This document shows positions 1 through 8,411 of a DNA stretch of 64,000 nucleotides, one piece after another. The number at the start of each line of letters is the position of its first letter. Positions within the stretch are counted from its first letter, which is position 1. The DNA comes from Amycolatopsis circi. Lineage in GTDB: Bacteria > Actinomycetota > Actinomycetes > Mycobacteriales > Pseudonocardiaceae. The stretch spans positions 1-64,000 of the forward strand of contig NZ_PQIA01000039.1 of NCBI RefSeq assembly GCF_003385235.1, given 5' to 3'. Both the position numbers and the translations under genes were made by a program. The notes below the pieces were generated by a model. That model had not been told where the DNA came from, did no database searches, and saw only the letters and a program-made list of their open reading frames with translations.

Positions 1-111
1 CGCTTCGCCTGCCCCCCGGAAGCGAGCCTGTTGACGCTGGTCCCGCGCGGATCCGGGGCCTCCGACCCCCGCAAACCAGCCCCGCGTAAAGCCGCGAAAC
101 CCGTCCGCTAG
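1..111 (+). CDS. C-terminal end of an unidentified protein (partial)
   Basis: An open frame enters from the left edge and stops at a TAG at 109-111, giving the last 36 residues of a protein. The tail is rich in Pro, Lys, Arg and Ala (ending KAAKPVR), typical of a disordered basic C-terminus in high-GC actinobacteria. No domain is left to name it. It is read as coding because the third positions are nearly all G or C and because the stop lies directly before the tRNA promoter region. The function is unknown. Confidence 0.5.
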   Translation, partial: RFACPPEASLLTLVPRGSGASDPRKPAPRKAAKPVR

Positions 112-140
112 ACTTACTCTCGACCCGCTAAGCAGTACCT

Positions 141-214
141 CGGGGTGTGGCGCAGCTTGGTAGCGTGCCTCGTTCGGGTCGAGGAGGTCGTGGGTTCAAA
201 TCCCGCCACCCCGA
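141..214 (+). tRNA. tRNA-Pro (anticodon CGG)
   Basis: The 74-nt cloverleaf has acceptor arms CGGGGTG (141-147) and CACCCCG (207-213) with discriminator A214. The D-loop is GCAGCTTGGTAGC. The anticodon arm CCTCG-TTCGGGT-CGAGG gives anticodon CGG, which reads proline codon CCG, a common codon in this genome. The T-arm carries GTGGGTTCAAATCCCGC. CCA is not encoded. A strong hairpin follows at once. Confidence 0.97.
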
Positions 215-217
215 CGT

Positions 218-261
218 ATGAAGGCCGGGTAGTCACGAGATCGCGACTACCCGGCCTTCAT
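218..261 (+). terminator. Hairpin terminator after tRNA-Pro
   Basis: A perfect 17-bp inverted repeat (218-234 with 245-261, core AAGGCCGGGTAGTC) closes a 10-nt loop four bases after the tRNA. It is followed by the T-rich stretch ATTATTT rather than a pure T-tract. Its position makes it the tRNA transcription terminator. Confidence 0.8.
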
Positions 262-662
262 TATTTCCGCCGCCTGCCGCGGTTCGCCAGGTGACTGTCT
301 GCGACCTTTCGCGACAGATCCGGGCTCTCCTATGCAGAGCTGGTGGTCGTCGCAGGGCTCCCAGCGCGTATCCCGGATGCGAGGCTCATCCATGATCGCC
401 TGCTCCCCGCGCGGATCGAGTTCGCGGTACTCATTGGAAAAGTAGTTGCGATCTTGTCCCCTGCGTTCACCGCTACCACTACGAAATCGATAATCTCCTC
501 GCCGGGCATCCGGGCGGCAAGGACGGTAATCCTGATTCTCGGACTGGCCTTGCTCGCTCTGAGAATCACTGCTTTTTGCGGTCTTTTCTTTGTTCTCGCG
601 TTAAGCCGCGGCGGTCAAGGCGGGGTCAATGCGGACGCGGCGTTCACCTTTTTCGCGGCGCA
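262..662. other. About 400 bp without a convincing gene
   Basis: Short frames run through both strands, including a 107-codon frame at 343-666, but none has a plausible ribosome binding site, a recognisable domain or the codon pattern of the neighbours. The stretch looks more A/T-rich than the flanking genes (for example around 430-600). A decayed remnant next to the tRNA is possible, but no integrase fragment or duplicated tRNA end was seen. Confidence 0.4.
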
Positions 663-1406
663 CTAGCAAGTCGCGGTCAGCTCTTGCCAACACTGCTGGA
701 AGTCGCCGACGGCGGCGGTTCTTGCCCAGGACCAGGCGGAACGAGCCGCGGAGGTCACTTGGTCGCGGTCGTTCGCGCGGGATTCCGACAAGGCGACGGC
801 CAGCCGAGATTCCATGTAGGCGGCCAGTGCCCGGTAAGACAGATCTTCCCGGAAGCGAGCGCGCTCGACGATGTCCGTGAATCCGGCAGCGGCGACGTAG
901 GCGGCAATAGCGCGACCCGCGAACGGGTCGCCGCCCGCACGGCGGCGCACCAGGTAGTAGCCGCGCAGGGCGGCGTCCACGTTTGCTGTCCTGGGACGGA
1001 TTTTCGCCCGGCTCCAGTCCGGCGCGGCCAACGCCAGCCGGCCGCCAGGGCGCAGGATGCGGCGGATTTCGGCCAGAGCCGCGTGCGGGTCGGACAGGTG
1101 CTCGAAGAGCGAGTGCGAAAACACTACGTCGATCGTTGAAGTGGCAAAGGGAAGCGCATAGACGGCTCCGGCCACGTAAGCCGCCATGGACGGCGAAGCG
1201 GGTGCCGGAGGACAGACGTCGACGCAGACCACTCGAGCGGCCGGAACCAGGGAGCTGAGGATCGAGCCTTGGCCGCAGCCCAGGTCCAGGACTCGGGAGC
1301 CTGGGGTGAAGAGTGATCGGGCGAACGCGGCGCGGTCACTCGCTGTGCGCGTGTTCATCATCGACAGCGCGTCTTGGGCGTAGCCCGGCGCGTAACCCTC
1401 CAGCAC
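663..1406 (-). CDS. Class I SAM-dependent methyltransferase
   Basis: This 247-residue protein has a Rossmann methyltransferase core. Motif I, the SAM-binding VLDLGCGQG, lies near residues 38-46, with an acidic CVDV strand end and the later FSHSLFEHL and RILRPGGRL segments of the Methyltransf_11 family. The substrate cannot be told; these enzymes methylate small molecules, lipids or proteins. The start is a GTG at 1406, seven bases after a good -10 hexamer on the minus strand (TACTCT), so the mRNA is probably leaderless. It is divergent from the S9 peptidase with only 39 bp between starts. The C-terminal third (after residue 150) matches no domain I recognise. Confidence 0.85.
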   Translation of the reverse strand: MLEGYAPGYAQDALSMMNTRTASDRAAFARSLFTPGSRVLDLGCGQGSILSSLVPAARVVCVDVCPPAPASPSMAAYVAGAVYALPFATSTIDVVFSHSLFEHLSDPHAALAEIRRILRPGGRLALAAPDWSRAKIRPRTANVDAALRGYYLVRRRAGGDPFAGRAIAAYVAAAGFTDIVERARFREDLSYRALAAYMESRLAVALSESRANDRDQVTSAARSAWSWARTAAVGDFQQCWQELTATC

Positions 1407-1445
1407 CCCGCACAGAGTACGGGTGAGAGGTGGCAGGATCGAGGG

Positions 1446-3293
1446 GTGAGCACGCAGTCAGGCAACCAAAATCCGCCCGCGGTGGTCCCGGACCGCCTGT
1501 TCGACGACGCCGAAGCCGAAAAGCGCTGGCTGGCGCGGTTCCACGCGCCGCGCATCTCGGTGCCCGAGTGGGCCCGCGACGCGCCCGACGCCAACGTGTA
1601 CGTCTCCAACGCCAGTGGCGTGTGGGAGGTTTACGCGTGGGACCGGGCCACCGACAGTCACCGGCGCGTCACCAATCGACCCAACGGCACCTTGCACGCG
1701 ACTCCCGCGCCCGACGGGACGGCCATCTGGTGGTTCGACGACACCGACGGCGACGAATTCGGGTCCTGGCGCAGCCAGCCGTTCGACGCCGACAGCTCGG
1801 CGGCCGTCAAAGCACTGCCCGACATTCACGACGGATACCCGGCCGGGCTGGAGATCGGCCAGCGAGTAATCGCGGCCGGTGTCTCGACCGATGACGGCAG
1901 CGAACTGTTCGCGAAAATCGACGGCGTCACCTCGCGGTTTTATCAGCACGCGGACGACGCTGGGATCGCGTCGATGTCGCGCGATGAAAGTCTGCTCGCT
2001 ATTTCCCATTCCGAGCACGGGGATTCCCGGCATCCGGCGTTGCGGGTGCTGTCCACCGACGGGTTCGCCACCGTCGCCGAGAAGTGGGACGGCGAAGGAA
2101 AAGGCTTGCAGGCGCTGGAGTTCTCGCCGCTTCCGGGCGACCAGCGCGTGCTAGTCCTGCACGAACGCCGCGGCCGCGAAGAACTGCTGGTGTGGGACGT
2201 GCAGGCGGACACCGAAACCGAACTGCTGATTGATTTGCCCGGCGAGGTCGTCGCGGACTGGTATCCGGACGCCCGCGCCTTGCTCGTCGTGCACTTCCAC
2301 GAGGCACGCAGTTCGCTGTACCGCTACGACCTCGACACCGGCGAACTGTCCGCTGTGGACACTCCGGCCGGACGCATCGGCGGCGCGGGAGTGCGACCGG
2401 ACGGGACCATCGAGTACTCGTGGTCCAGCGCCGCGGAACCCGCCGCGGTCCGTGCTCGCGCGGCCGACGGCACCGACTCCGTACTGCTGACGCCGCCGGG
2501 CGAGCGCGCGCCGGGTTCGTCGCCGGTCACCGATGCGTTCGTCGAGGGTGTCGGCGGCCGGATCCACGCACTGATTTCCCGCCCGGCGGACGCCCCCGAC
2601 GGCCCACTGCCGACAGTGTTTTCGCTGCACGGCGGCCCGGACGCGGCCGACGAGGACCGGTTCTCCGCCTACCGCGCGACCTGGCTGGACGCCGGATTCG
2701 CCGTGGTCGAGGTGAACTACCGCGGCTCCACCGGCTACGGCTCAGCGTGGCGCGATGCCATCGAAGGCCGCCCCGGGCTGACGGAATTGGAAGACGTCGC
2801 GGCGGTCCACGACTGGGCTGTCGAAAGTGGACTGTCCGATAAGGACAAGTGCGTGGTGAACGGCGCTTCGTGGGGCGGATACCTGTCCCTGCTGGCACTG
2901 GGCACCCAGCCGACGCGGTGGGCAGCGGGCGTCGCGGGCGTGCCGGTGGCCGATTATGTGGCCGCTTACGAGGACGAGATGGAACAGCTGCGCTCGTTCG
3001 ACCGCGCCCTGTTCGGCGGTGCGCCGGAGGACGTGCCGGCGGTGTACCGCGAATGCTCGCCGCTGACGTACGTGGACGCGGTTGCCGCCCCGGTCCTGAT
3101 CCTGGCGGGCGACAACGACCCGCGCTGCCCGATCCGGCAGATCGAGAACTACCTGGACCGCCTCGCCAAGCGCGACGCCCCTCACGAGTTTTACCGGTAC
3201 GACGCGGGGCACGGTTCGCTGGTGATCGCCGAGACGATCAAGCAGACGTCCATTGAGGTGTACTTCGCCTTGCGGGCACTGGGAATGCGCTGA
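1446..3293 (+). CDS. S9 family prolyl oligopeptidase-like serine peptidase
   Basis: This 615-residue protein joins an N-terminal beta-propeller (about residues 45-345, repeated WD/DG segments) to a C-terminal alpha/beta-hydrolase peptidase domain (about 365-615). The triad is visible: Ser475 in NGASWGGY, Asp558 in AGDNDPRCP and His589 in DAGHGS. The oxyanion region is LHGGPD. Such enzymes are dipeptidyl aminopeptidases or acylaminoacyl-peptidases that trim short peptides in the cytosol. There is no signal peptide. The GTG at 1446 is preferred because AGGATCGAGG lies just upstream and because an earlier in-frame start at 1374 would overlap the divergent methyltransferase gene. The exact peptide preference is unknown. 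Confidence 0.9.
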   Translation: MSTQSGNQNPPAVVPDRLFDDAEAEKRWLARFHAPRISVPEWARDAPDANVYVSNASGVWEVYAWDRATDSHRRVTNRPNGTLHATPAPDGTAIWWFDDTDGDEFGSWRSQPFDADSSAAVKALPDIHDGYPAGLEIGQRVIAAGVSTDDGSELFAKIDGVTSRFYQHADDAGIASMSRDESLLAISHSEHGDSRHPALRVLSTDGFATVAEKWDGEGKGLQALEFSPLPGDQRVLVLHERRGREELLVWDVQADTETELLIDLPGEVVADWYPDARALLVVHFHEARSSLYRYDLDTGELSAVDTPAGRIGGAGVRPDGTIEYSWSSAAEPAAVRARAADGTDSVLLTPPGERAPGSSPVTDAFVEGVGGRIHALISRPADAPDGPLPTVFSLHGGPDAADEDRFSAYRATWLDAGFAVVEVNYRGSTGYGSAWRDAIEGRPGLTELEDVAAVHDWAVESGLSDKDKCVVNGASWGGYLSLLALGTQPTRWAAGVAGVPVADYVAAYEDEMEQLRSFDRALFGGAPEDVPAVYRECSPLTYVDAVAAPVLILAGDNDPRCPIRQIENYLDRLAKRDAPHEFYRYDAGHGSLVIAETIKQTSIEVYFALRALGMR

Positions 3294-3298
3294 GGGTT

Positions 3299-3328
3299 CG
3301 GGCCGTCCAGGTTCTCCTGGGCGGCCCG
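3299..3328. terminator. Hairpin between convergent genes
   Basis: CGGGCCG/CGGCCCG and CCAGG/CCTGG form a 12-bp stem with one mismatch and a TTCT loop. It lies between the stop of the peptidase gene and the stop of the convergent DinB-like gene. It has no T-tract, so it is read as a GC-rich actinobacterial-type terminator acting on either strand. Confidence 0.6.
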
Positions 3329-3330
3329 GC

Positions 3331-3957
3331 TCACAGCCCGCGCTTAGCGCCCTTCAACTGCTCCACCGCGGCATCGTCTCCCTCGTAAGAGACCTGCACC
3401 GCATCCCGCCCGAAGACGAACAGCAGCAGTTCCACCGGCTCCCCCACCACAGTCACCACCGGAGTTCCGGACTTCACCGACGCCGACTGGCCACCAGGAG
3501 TCCGCAGCACCACCCCGACCGGTGACTTGCGCAGGTTCAGCTTCGCCGTCCGCGTAGCCAGCCGCCAGGCCGCACCGTCCCGCGAGGGGTCAGCCGGGCG
3601 CGGGGTCCAATCCGGTTGCGCCCGGCGGACATCCTCGTGGTGCACCAGGAACTCCGCGCTGTTCGTCGCCTCGTCCACCGGACCGATCGACGTCGGCCAG
3701 AAGCGGGACGGGCCGCGGCGCACCTGGCCGACCAGGTCGTCCCACGGGCGCGCCGCGACGCCGTCCTGCACCTTCTGCGTGTGACCCGCGAGCGCGGGCA
3801 CGACGATTCCCGGCATCGCGTCCGGCCGGTGTTCTCGTACGACCAGGTGCGCGGCCAGGTCCCGCGTCTGCCAGCCCTCGCACAGGGTCGGGGCGTCCGG
3901 GCCGAGCTGCTCGAAGAGGTCGCTCAGCGCTTGGCGTTCATCTTTGGCGAGGCCCAT
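3331..3957 (-). CDS. TIGR03085-type DinB/maleylpyruvate isomerase-fold protein
   Basis: This 208-residue protein matches the actinobacterial TIGR03085 family of the DinB/mycothiol-dependent maleylpyruvate isomerase fold. The opening has the hallmark LCEGWQTRDLAAHLVVRE, where His would be the first metal ligand, and a later FLVHHEDVRRAQP supplies a second His pair. Family members are putative metal- and mycothiol-using enzymes whose reactions are mostly unproven. The ATG at 3957 is chosen; an in-frame GTG nine bases earlier is possible. It converges on the S9 peptidase gene and lies 27 bp downstream of gadB on the same strand, so cotranscription is likely. Confidence 0.8.
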   Translation of the reverse strand: MGLAKDERQALSDLFEQLGPDAPTLCEGWQTRDLAAHLVVREHRPDAMPGIVVPALAGHTQKVQDGVAARPWDDLVGQVRRGPSRFWPTSIGPVDEATNSAEFLVHHEDVRRAQPDWTPRPADPSRDGAAWRLATRTAKLNLRKSPVGVVLRTPGGQSASVKSGTPVVTVVGEPVELLLFVFGRDAVQVSYEGDDAAVEQLKGAKRGL

Positions 3958-3984
3958 GACACCCACGTTACCTATCAGTAGCCC

Positions 3985-5376
3985 TCAATGGTGGAATCCA
4001 GTCGACGTGGCTGGGTCGTGCTGCGGCGACGGCTGGCGGTTCAGCTCCGGCAGTATCCGCCTCAGATCAGCGAGCAGCAGATCGGCCAAGTCGTGCGTAA
4101 AGCCGTTGCGGACGACGACGCGCAGCACCGCCAGGTCGGTGCGGTTGTCCGGGAACGTGTACGCGGGCACGAGCCAGCCGCGTTCGCGGAGGCGGCGGGA
4201 AACGTCGAAGACGTCGAACGAGGTGATGTCCGAGCGAGTGGTGAACGCGAACACCGGCAATTGGTCGCCGCGGGTGAGCAGTTCGAAGGGCTCCAGCTTG
4301 GAGATCTCGTCCGCCAGATACATCGCCACGTCACGCGAAGCTTGTTGTACCGCACGGAAACCTTCGCGACCCAGCCGGACGAACGTGTAGTACTGCGCGG
4401 CGACTTCCGAGCCGGGGCGGGAGAAGTTGAGCGCGAAGGTCGGCATGTCGCCGCCGAGATAATTGACGTTGAACACCAGTTCCTCGGACAGCGCGGCCTT
4501 GTCGCGCCATACGACCCAGCCAACGCCGGGATAGACGAGGCCGTATTTGTGCCCGGAGGTGTTGATCGACGCGACGCGCGGCAGCCGGAAGTCCCATTCC
4601 AGGTCCTCGTCGAGGAACGGGGCGATCATCGCGCCGGACGCGCCGTCGACGTGCACCGGGATGTCCCACCCGGTCCGCTCCTGCAGCGCGTCGAGTGCGG
4701 CCGCGACCTCGGCGACCGGCTCGTAGCTGCCGTCGAAGGTCGAGCCGAGGATCGCGACGACGCCGATGGTGTTCTCGTCGCAGAGTTTCACCGCTTCTTC
4801 GGCGGAAAGGTGGTACCGGTCGCCCTCCATCGGCACCAGGCGCGGCTCGACTTCCCAGTACTCGCAGAACTTTTCCCAGCACACCTGGACGTTGATGCCC
4901 ATCACCAGGTTCGGTTTTCCCGTCCGGCCCAGCTTCGACCAGCGCCGCTTCAACGCCATCCCGGCGAGCATGCAGGCCTCGGACGACCCGGTCGTCGAAC
5001 AGCCCATGATGTCGGTGGGATCGGGTGCGTGCCACAGATCGGCGAGGATGTTGACGCAGCGCCGCTCGAGTTCGGCGGTCTGCGGATACTCGTCCTTGTC
5101 GATCATGTTCTTGTCGACGCATTCGGCCATCAGCTCGCGCGCCTGCGGCTCCATCCACGTCGTGACGAACGTGGCGAGGTTGAGCCGTGCGTTGCCGTCG
5201 AGCATCAGCTCGTCGCGCACCAGCTGCAGTGCCGTGTCCGGTGGCAGCGAATCGTCCCGAAGCCGGTCGCGCGGCATCGTGAAGTCCGCTGCGAGCGCCG
5301 GATTGCTCCCGGCGTACAACGGATTCGTGCCGGTCTTCCGGTCTGCCCGATCTTGTTTCCCCTGATGCAGCACCAT
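3985..5376 (-). CDS. gadB: Glutamate decarboxylase
   Basis: This 463-residue PLP enzyme of group II decarboxylases converts glutamate to GABA and CO2, consuming a proton; in bacteria it supports acid tolerance and GABA metabolism. The PLP lysine is Lys277 in SGHKYG. Asp244 in HVDGASG would contact the pyridine nitrogen, and the N-terminal DGNARLNLATF segment is the usual GadB signature. No antiporter (gadC) is adjacent, so export of GABA is not explained here. The ATG at 5376 gives the family's normal length. The gene downstream on the same strand is the DinB-like protein. Dps and Ohr genes upstream may belong to the same stress setting, but a terminator separates them. Confidence 0.93.
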   Translation of the reverse strand: MVLHQGKQDRADRKTGTNPLYAGSNPALAADFTMPRDRLRDDSLPPDTALQLVRDELMLDGNARLNLATFVTTWMEPQARELMAECVDKNMIDKDEYPQTAELERRCVNILADLWHAPDPTDIMGCSTTGSSEACMLAGMALKRRWSKLGRTGKPNLVMGINVQVCWEKFCEYWEVEPRLVPMEGDRYHLSAEEAVKLCDENTIGVVAILGSTFDGSYEPVAEVAAALDALQERTGWDIPVHVDGASGAMIAPFLDEDLEWDFRLPRVASINTSGHKYGLVYPGVGWVVWRDKAALSEELVFNVNYLGGDMPTFALNFSRPGSEVAAQYYTFVRLGREGFRAVQQASRDVAMYLADEISKLEPFELLTRGDQLPVFAFTTRSDITSFDVFDVSRRLRERGWLVPAYTFPDNRTDLAVLRVVVRNGFTHDLADLLLADLRRILPELNRQPSPQHDPATSTGFHH

Positions 5377-5422
5377 GTCTGCGAACCTACTGCCGGGCGC
5401 GCGCGACGACCACCGGATAGCC

Positions 5423-5456
5423 GAAAAGCCGTCCGCGACAAGGCGGACGGCTTTTC
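5423..5456 (-). terminator. Rho-independent terminator after dps
   Basis: A perfect 14-bp stem (GAAAAGCCGTCCGC with its complement) encloses a 6-nt loop, and the arm ends in CTTTTC when read on the minus strand. It lies 14 bp after the dps stop and before gadB, so it closes the ohr-dps unit. Confidence 0.88.
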
Positions 5457-5470
5457 TCCGGCGAAGCGGG

Positions 5471-5947
5471 TCAGGCCTGCTGCGCCTGCCACATCCAGTG
5501 CGCCTCTTCCAGCGCGCGGGTGATCTCGATGAGCAGATCCTGCGTCACGAGGTCGCTCTTGTCGGTCTCGTCGATGCGCTTGCGGAGCCGCTCGATCAGC
5601 GCCGCGAGGGTGTCGACGATCGCGGCGATGGTCGAGTCGACGGACTGCCAGTTGTCCGGGTACTCCGGCGCACCGGAGGTCGCTACGACGGTTTTCGCCT
5701 TGCCGTTGGGCGAAACCCCGATCGCGGCGGCACGCTCGGCCACCTCGTCGACGTACTGCCGCGCGGTCGACACCAGCTCGTCGAGCTGCAGGTGCGCGCT
5801 GCGGAAGTTCTGGCCCACTACGTTCCAGTGCGCCTGCTTCGCGATGAGGGAGAGGTCGATCAGATCGGTCAGCGTCGCCTGCAGCGCGTTGCCGGTGATC
5901 TCCTTGTCCGCGTCGGAAAGCGGGCTTTTGATGGGGGAAGTGGTCAT
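5471..5947 (-). CDS. dps: Dps-family ferritin-like DNA-protecting protein
   Basis: This 158-residue four-helix protein forms dodecameric cages that oxidise and store iron with peroxide and shield DNA. The ferroxidase ligands of the family are visible: His40 in KQAHWNVVG, His52 and Asp56 in SAHLQLDELV, and the acidic pair near 67-68. The N-terminal tail is short and has only one or two basic residues, so DNA binding may be weak. The start follows a GGAGGG ribosome binding site. It lies 41 bp downstream of ohr on the same strand, which suggests one peroxide-stress transcript, and a strong terminator follows. Confidence 0.92.
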   Translation of the reverse strand: MTTSPIKSPLSDADKEITGNALQATLTDLIDLSLIAKQAHWNVVGQNFRSAHLQLDELVSTARQYVDEVAERAAAIGVSPNGKAKTVVATSGAPEYPDNWQSVDSTIAAIVDTLAALIERLRKRIDETDKSDLVTQDLLIEITRALEEAHWMWQAQQA

Positions 5948-5988
5948 CTCGAGTGTCCCTCCTCGGTCTCAGTTCAGCCGGTGCCTAA

Positions 5989-6411
5989 TCAGACGGTGGT
6001 GGTCAGCTCCACCTCGATGTTGCCGCGGGTCGCATTGGAGTACGGGCAGACCTGGTGCGCCTGCTCGACCAACTGGTCGGCGTCGGCCTTCGCCAGGCCC
6101 GGCAGCGACACGTCAAGGCGCACACCGAGCTGGAACCCGACGTCCTTCTTGAAGACGCTGACCGAACCGGTCACGGTCGCCGCCGGCAGCGCGACCTTCG
6201 CCTGCCGCGCCACGGCTTGCAACGCACTCAGGAAACACGCGGAATACCCCGCGGCGAACAGCTGCTCCGGGTTGGTTTTGTCCCCGCCGGGACCGCCCAT
6301 TTCCTTGGGGATCGTCAGCGACTCGTCAATCACGCCGTCCGAGGACGTCACGTCGCCGTTGCGGCCTTCTCCTCGCGCGGTCGCGACGGCGGTGTAGATC
6401 GGCTCGGCCAT
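5989..6411 (-). CDS. ohr: Organic hydroperoxide resistance protein
   Basis: This 140-residue protein belongs to the OsmC/Ohr family, cytosolic thiol peroxidases that reduce organic and fatty-acid hydroperoxides using lipoylated partners. The catalytic pair is Cys59 (AGYSACFLSA) and Cys122 (HQVCPYSNATRGN), both in their family contexts, and the length is standard. The ATG at 6411 has an ideal GGGAGGT ribosome binding site; an in-frame start 18 bases upstream would use that site as coding sequence. No ohrR-type MarR regulator is adjacent, unlike many ohr loci. The gene is followed by dps. Confidence 0.93.
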   Translation of the reverse strand: MAEPIYTAVATARGEGRNGDVTSSDGVIDESLTIPKEMGGPGGDKTNPEQLFAAGYSACFLSALQAVARQAKVALPAATVTGSVSVFKKDVGFQLGVRLDVSLPGLAKADADQLVEQAHQVCPYSNATRGNIEVELTTTV

Positions 6412-6544
6412 GCGTGTTACCTCCCTCATTGGGACGCCTCCGGAGTCAGCGTCTCAGTGAGTTCAACGCTCCGCATCCGCGGAACAGTGCCCCGGCATGG
6501 CAGTCATCACCCCAGGAATAGCCGGGAGGAGAGGAGGCGAAACC

Positions 6545-7117
6545 TCAGCGCGCGCGAAGCAGCGCGTGCTCCGCGACCTGCTCCCCGATGAGCCGCAACG
6601 TGCGGACGCTCTTCTCGTCGGACGCGCCGCCGCCCTCGTCGAACTTCGTCTCGGCGGAGTTGATCGAACCACCCAACGGAGTGGACCAGCCGCGCAAAGC
6701 GTGCGTGATCGTGCGGAGCTGTTCGAGCGTGGTGACCGCGGCCTGCCAGCCGTACGCGACAGCGGCGAGACCGACCGCCCGGCCGTCGAGGTAGGGGCGA
6801 GTGTCTTCGCGGAGGTCCTCGACGTAGTCCAGGGCGTTCTTGACCAGCCCGGACAGCCCGCCGTGGTAGCCGGGCGAGACGACGATGAGCCCGTCCGCAT
6901 GGCGGATGCCCTCGATGAGCTTCCGGGCGCGTTCGTTCCGCTCCAGTGTGGCCGTGTCGTAGAACGGCAGGACCAGTTCGGGTCCGGGAATCAGCTCGGT
7001 CACGACGCCGCGTTCTTCGGCGGCGGCGAGCGCGATGCGCAACGCGCGCTCGGATTGCGAGCCCTCGCGCAGCGAGCCGCCGATACCCAGCACCTTGACC
7101 GTTTTCGCCGAAGTCAC
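6545..7117 (-). CDS. NADPH-dependent FMN reductase family protein
   Basis: This 190-residue flavodoxin-fold protein has the FMN phosphate loop GGSLREGSQSERAL near its N-terminus and the family's SPGYHGGLSGLVKNALDYVE segment, so it should bind FMN and reduce it, or a quinone or azo substrate, with NAD(P)H. It is cytosolic and of normal length for the NADPH_FMN_reductase family. It sits upstream of ohr and dps on the same strand with a 133-bp gap and may have its own transcript. It is divergent from the HSL-type hydrolase. The physiological electron acceptor cannot be told. Confidence 0.85.
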   Translation of the reverse strand: MTSAKTVKVLGIGGSLREGSQSERALRIALAAAEERGVVTELIPGPELVLPFYDTATLERNERARKLIEGIRHADGLIVVSPGYHGGLSGLVKNALDYVEDLREDTRPYLDGRAVGLAAVAYGWQAAVTTLEQLRTITHALRGWSTPLGGSINSAETKFDEGGGASDEKSVRTLRLIGEQVAEHALLRAR

Positions 7118-7201
7118 AGGTCGAGGCTAACCCCTCCACCTAAGTAGAGGACCAGGATCTGAGACGGAGGCTTGGGTCACACACCGACTGGACCAACGTA
7201 C

Positions 7202-7215
7202 CTACTGGCAAGTAA
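7202..7215. promoter_or_regulatory. Possible TetR-type operator upstream of the hydrolase
   Basis: CTACTGGCAAGTAA is an imperfect inverted repeat (TACT...AGTA arms) about 32 bp before the hydrolase start. The form resembles operators of many TetR repressors. No regulator gene is adjacent, so this is only a candidate site. Confidence 0.3.
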
Positions 7216-7246
7216 CGTCGGCTCATCCGGCGTTCGAGGAGGAACG

Positions 7247-8299
7247 ATGGCCATTCCGCTGCAGATCCGCGTCCAGGCTGCCGCCGCGCAGTTGTTGTTC
7301 TGGCTGCCCCGGCCGGTGCGCAGGCTGGTCGCCGGGGCGCCGTTGCGGCTGGACGGGCAGGAACTCGCCCTCGACGCCCAGTTGCTACTGCGACTGCAGA
7401 AGCTCTCCGGTGCTTCGCTGGTCAACGGCTCGGTCGAGCGGTCGCGCGCACTGCTGGAAGCGAGCCAGCACCTGGTGAACGGCAAGCAGATCAACCCTGT
7501 CGCGACGCGCGATGTCGCCATCCCGTCCGGTGACGCGTCCCTCGACGCCACCCTCTACACCCCTGCCGGACTGCCGGAACCGTCGCCGCTGCTGGTGTTC
7601 TTCCACGGCGGCGGCTGGGTCATCGGCAGCCGGGCCACGCACGACAACGCCGTGCGCTACCTCGCGAAGCACGCCGGGGTCCGCGTGCTGTCGGTCGAGT
7701 ACCGGCTCGCGCCGGAAAGCCCGTTCCCCGGGCCGGTGGACGACGCGCTGGCCGCGTTCGACTACGCGCACGCCAAGGCGGCTGACCTCGGCGCGGACCC
7801 GGACCGGATCGCGGTGGGCGGCGACAGCGCGGGCGGAAACCTGTCCGCCGTCGTCGCGCTGGAGGCGACTCGGCGCGGCGGCCCGGCACCCGCGTTCCAG
7901 CTGTTGATCTATCCCGCGGTCGACTTCACCACGCGGCGTCGGTCCCGCGAACTGTTCGGCGAAGACCTCTTCCTCACCGACCAGGCGATGGTGTGGTTCG
8001 AGGGGCATTACGCGCCCGAGGGCGTCGACAAGGCCGATCCGCGGATGTCGCCGCTGCTCGCGACTGACCACAGTGGACTCCCGCCCGCCTACATCGTGAC
8101 CGCGGGCTTCGACCCGCTGCGCGACGAAGGCGAGGCGTATGCGGAAAAACTGCGTGCCGCGGGGGTTCCGGTGGCGCTCAGCCGCCAGGCCGACTTGATC
8201 CACGGATTCCTCAACTTCGCCGGAGTCGGGACGCGGTTCCGGGAGGCGATCGCCGAGATGGCCGGTGCGCTGCGGGTGGGACTCGCGAAGCGCTCGTGA
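7247..8299 (+). CDS. HSL-type alpha/beta hydrolase (esterase/lipase, GDXG family)
   Basis: This 350-residue protein is a hormone-sensitive-lipase-type carboxylesterase. It has the oxyanion motif HGGGW at 120-124, the nucleophile Ser194 in GGDSAGGN, an acid in FDPLRDEG and the catalytic His in LIHGFLNF. A cap region of about 90 residues precedes the HGGG motif. It should hydrolyse short- or medium-chain acyl esters in the cytosol; no signal peptide is seen. The ATG at 7247 is chosen for its GAGGAGG ribosome binding site, although an in-frame start at 7172 is open. The stop codon lies inside a hairpin that probably ends the transcript. Confidence 0.92.
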   Translation: MAIPLQIRVQAAAAQLLFWLPRPVRRLVAGAPLRLDGQELALDAQLLLRLQKLSGASLVNGSVERSRALLEASQHLVNGKQINPVATRDVAIPSGDASLDATLYTPAGLPEPSPLLVFFHGGGWVIGSRATHDNAVRYLAKHAGVRVLSVEYRLAPESPFPGPVDDALAAFDYAHAKAADLGADPDRIAVGGDSAGGNLSAVVALEATRRGGPAPAFQLLIYPAVDFTTRRRSRELFGEDLFLTDQAMVWFEGHYAPEGVDKADPRMSPLLATDHSGLPPAYIVTAGFDPLRDEGEAYAEKLRAAGVPVALSRQADLIHGFLNFAGVGTRFREAIAEMAGALRVGLAKRS

Positions 8300-8338
8300 G
8301 TGCCTATGCCGGTTAGAACCGGCATCGCCACTCACGAG
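8293..8338 (+). repeat. Dispersed hairpin repeat, GTGAGTG family, copy 1
   Basis: The outer arms CTCGTGAGTG and CACTCACGAG pair perfectly and enclose a second inverted repeat (ATGCCGGTT-A-GAACCGGCAT). The hydrolase stop TGA is part of the left arm. A closely similar hairpin occurs at 49712-49755, also directly after a gene. It probably works as a terminator. Confidence 0.75.
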
Positions 8339-8411
8339 CCTGGACATGGAACGGAGCCTGGCGCGGCGAACCGCACCAGGCTCCGGGCCTTTCCCCTCCT
8401 GTTCAGGCCGC

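Noticed and set aside
141-662. tRNA-Pro as an attachment site of an integrated element
   Set aside because: No duplicate of the tRNA 3' end and no integrase or phage gene were found in the window.
343-666. Open frames on both strands after tRNA-Pro
   Set aside because: No ribosome binding site, no domain and weak codon bias; the plus and minus frames are equally long, as expected by chance in high-GC sequence.
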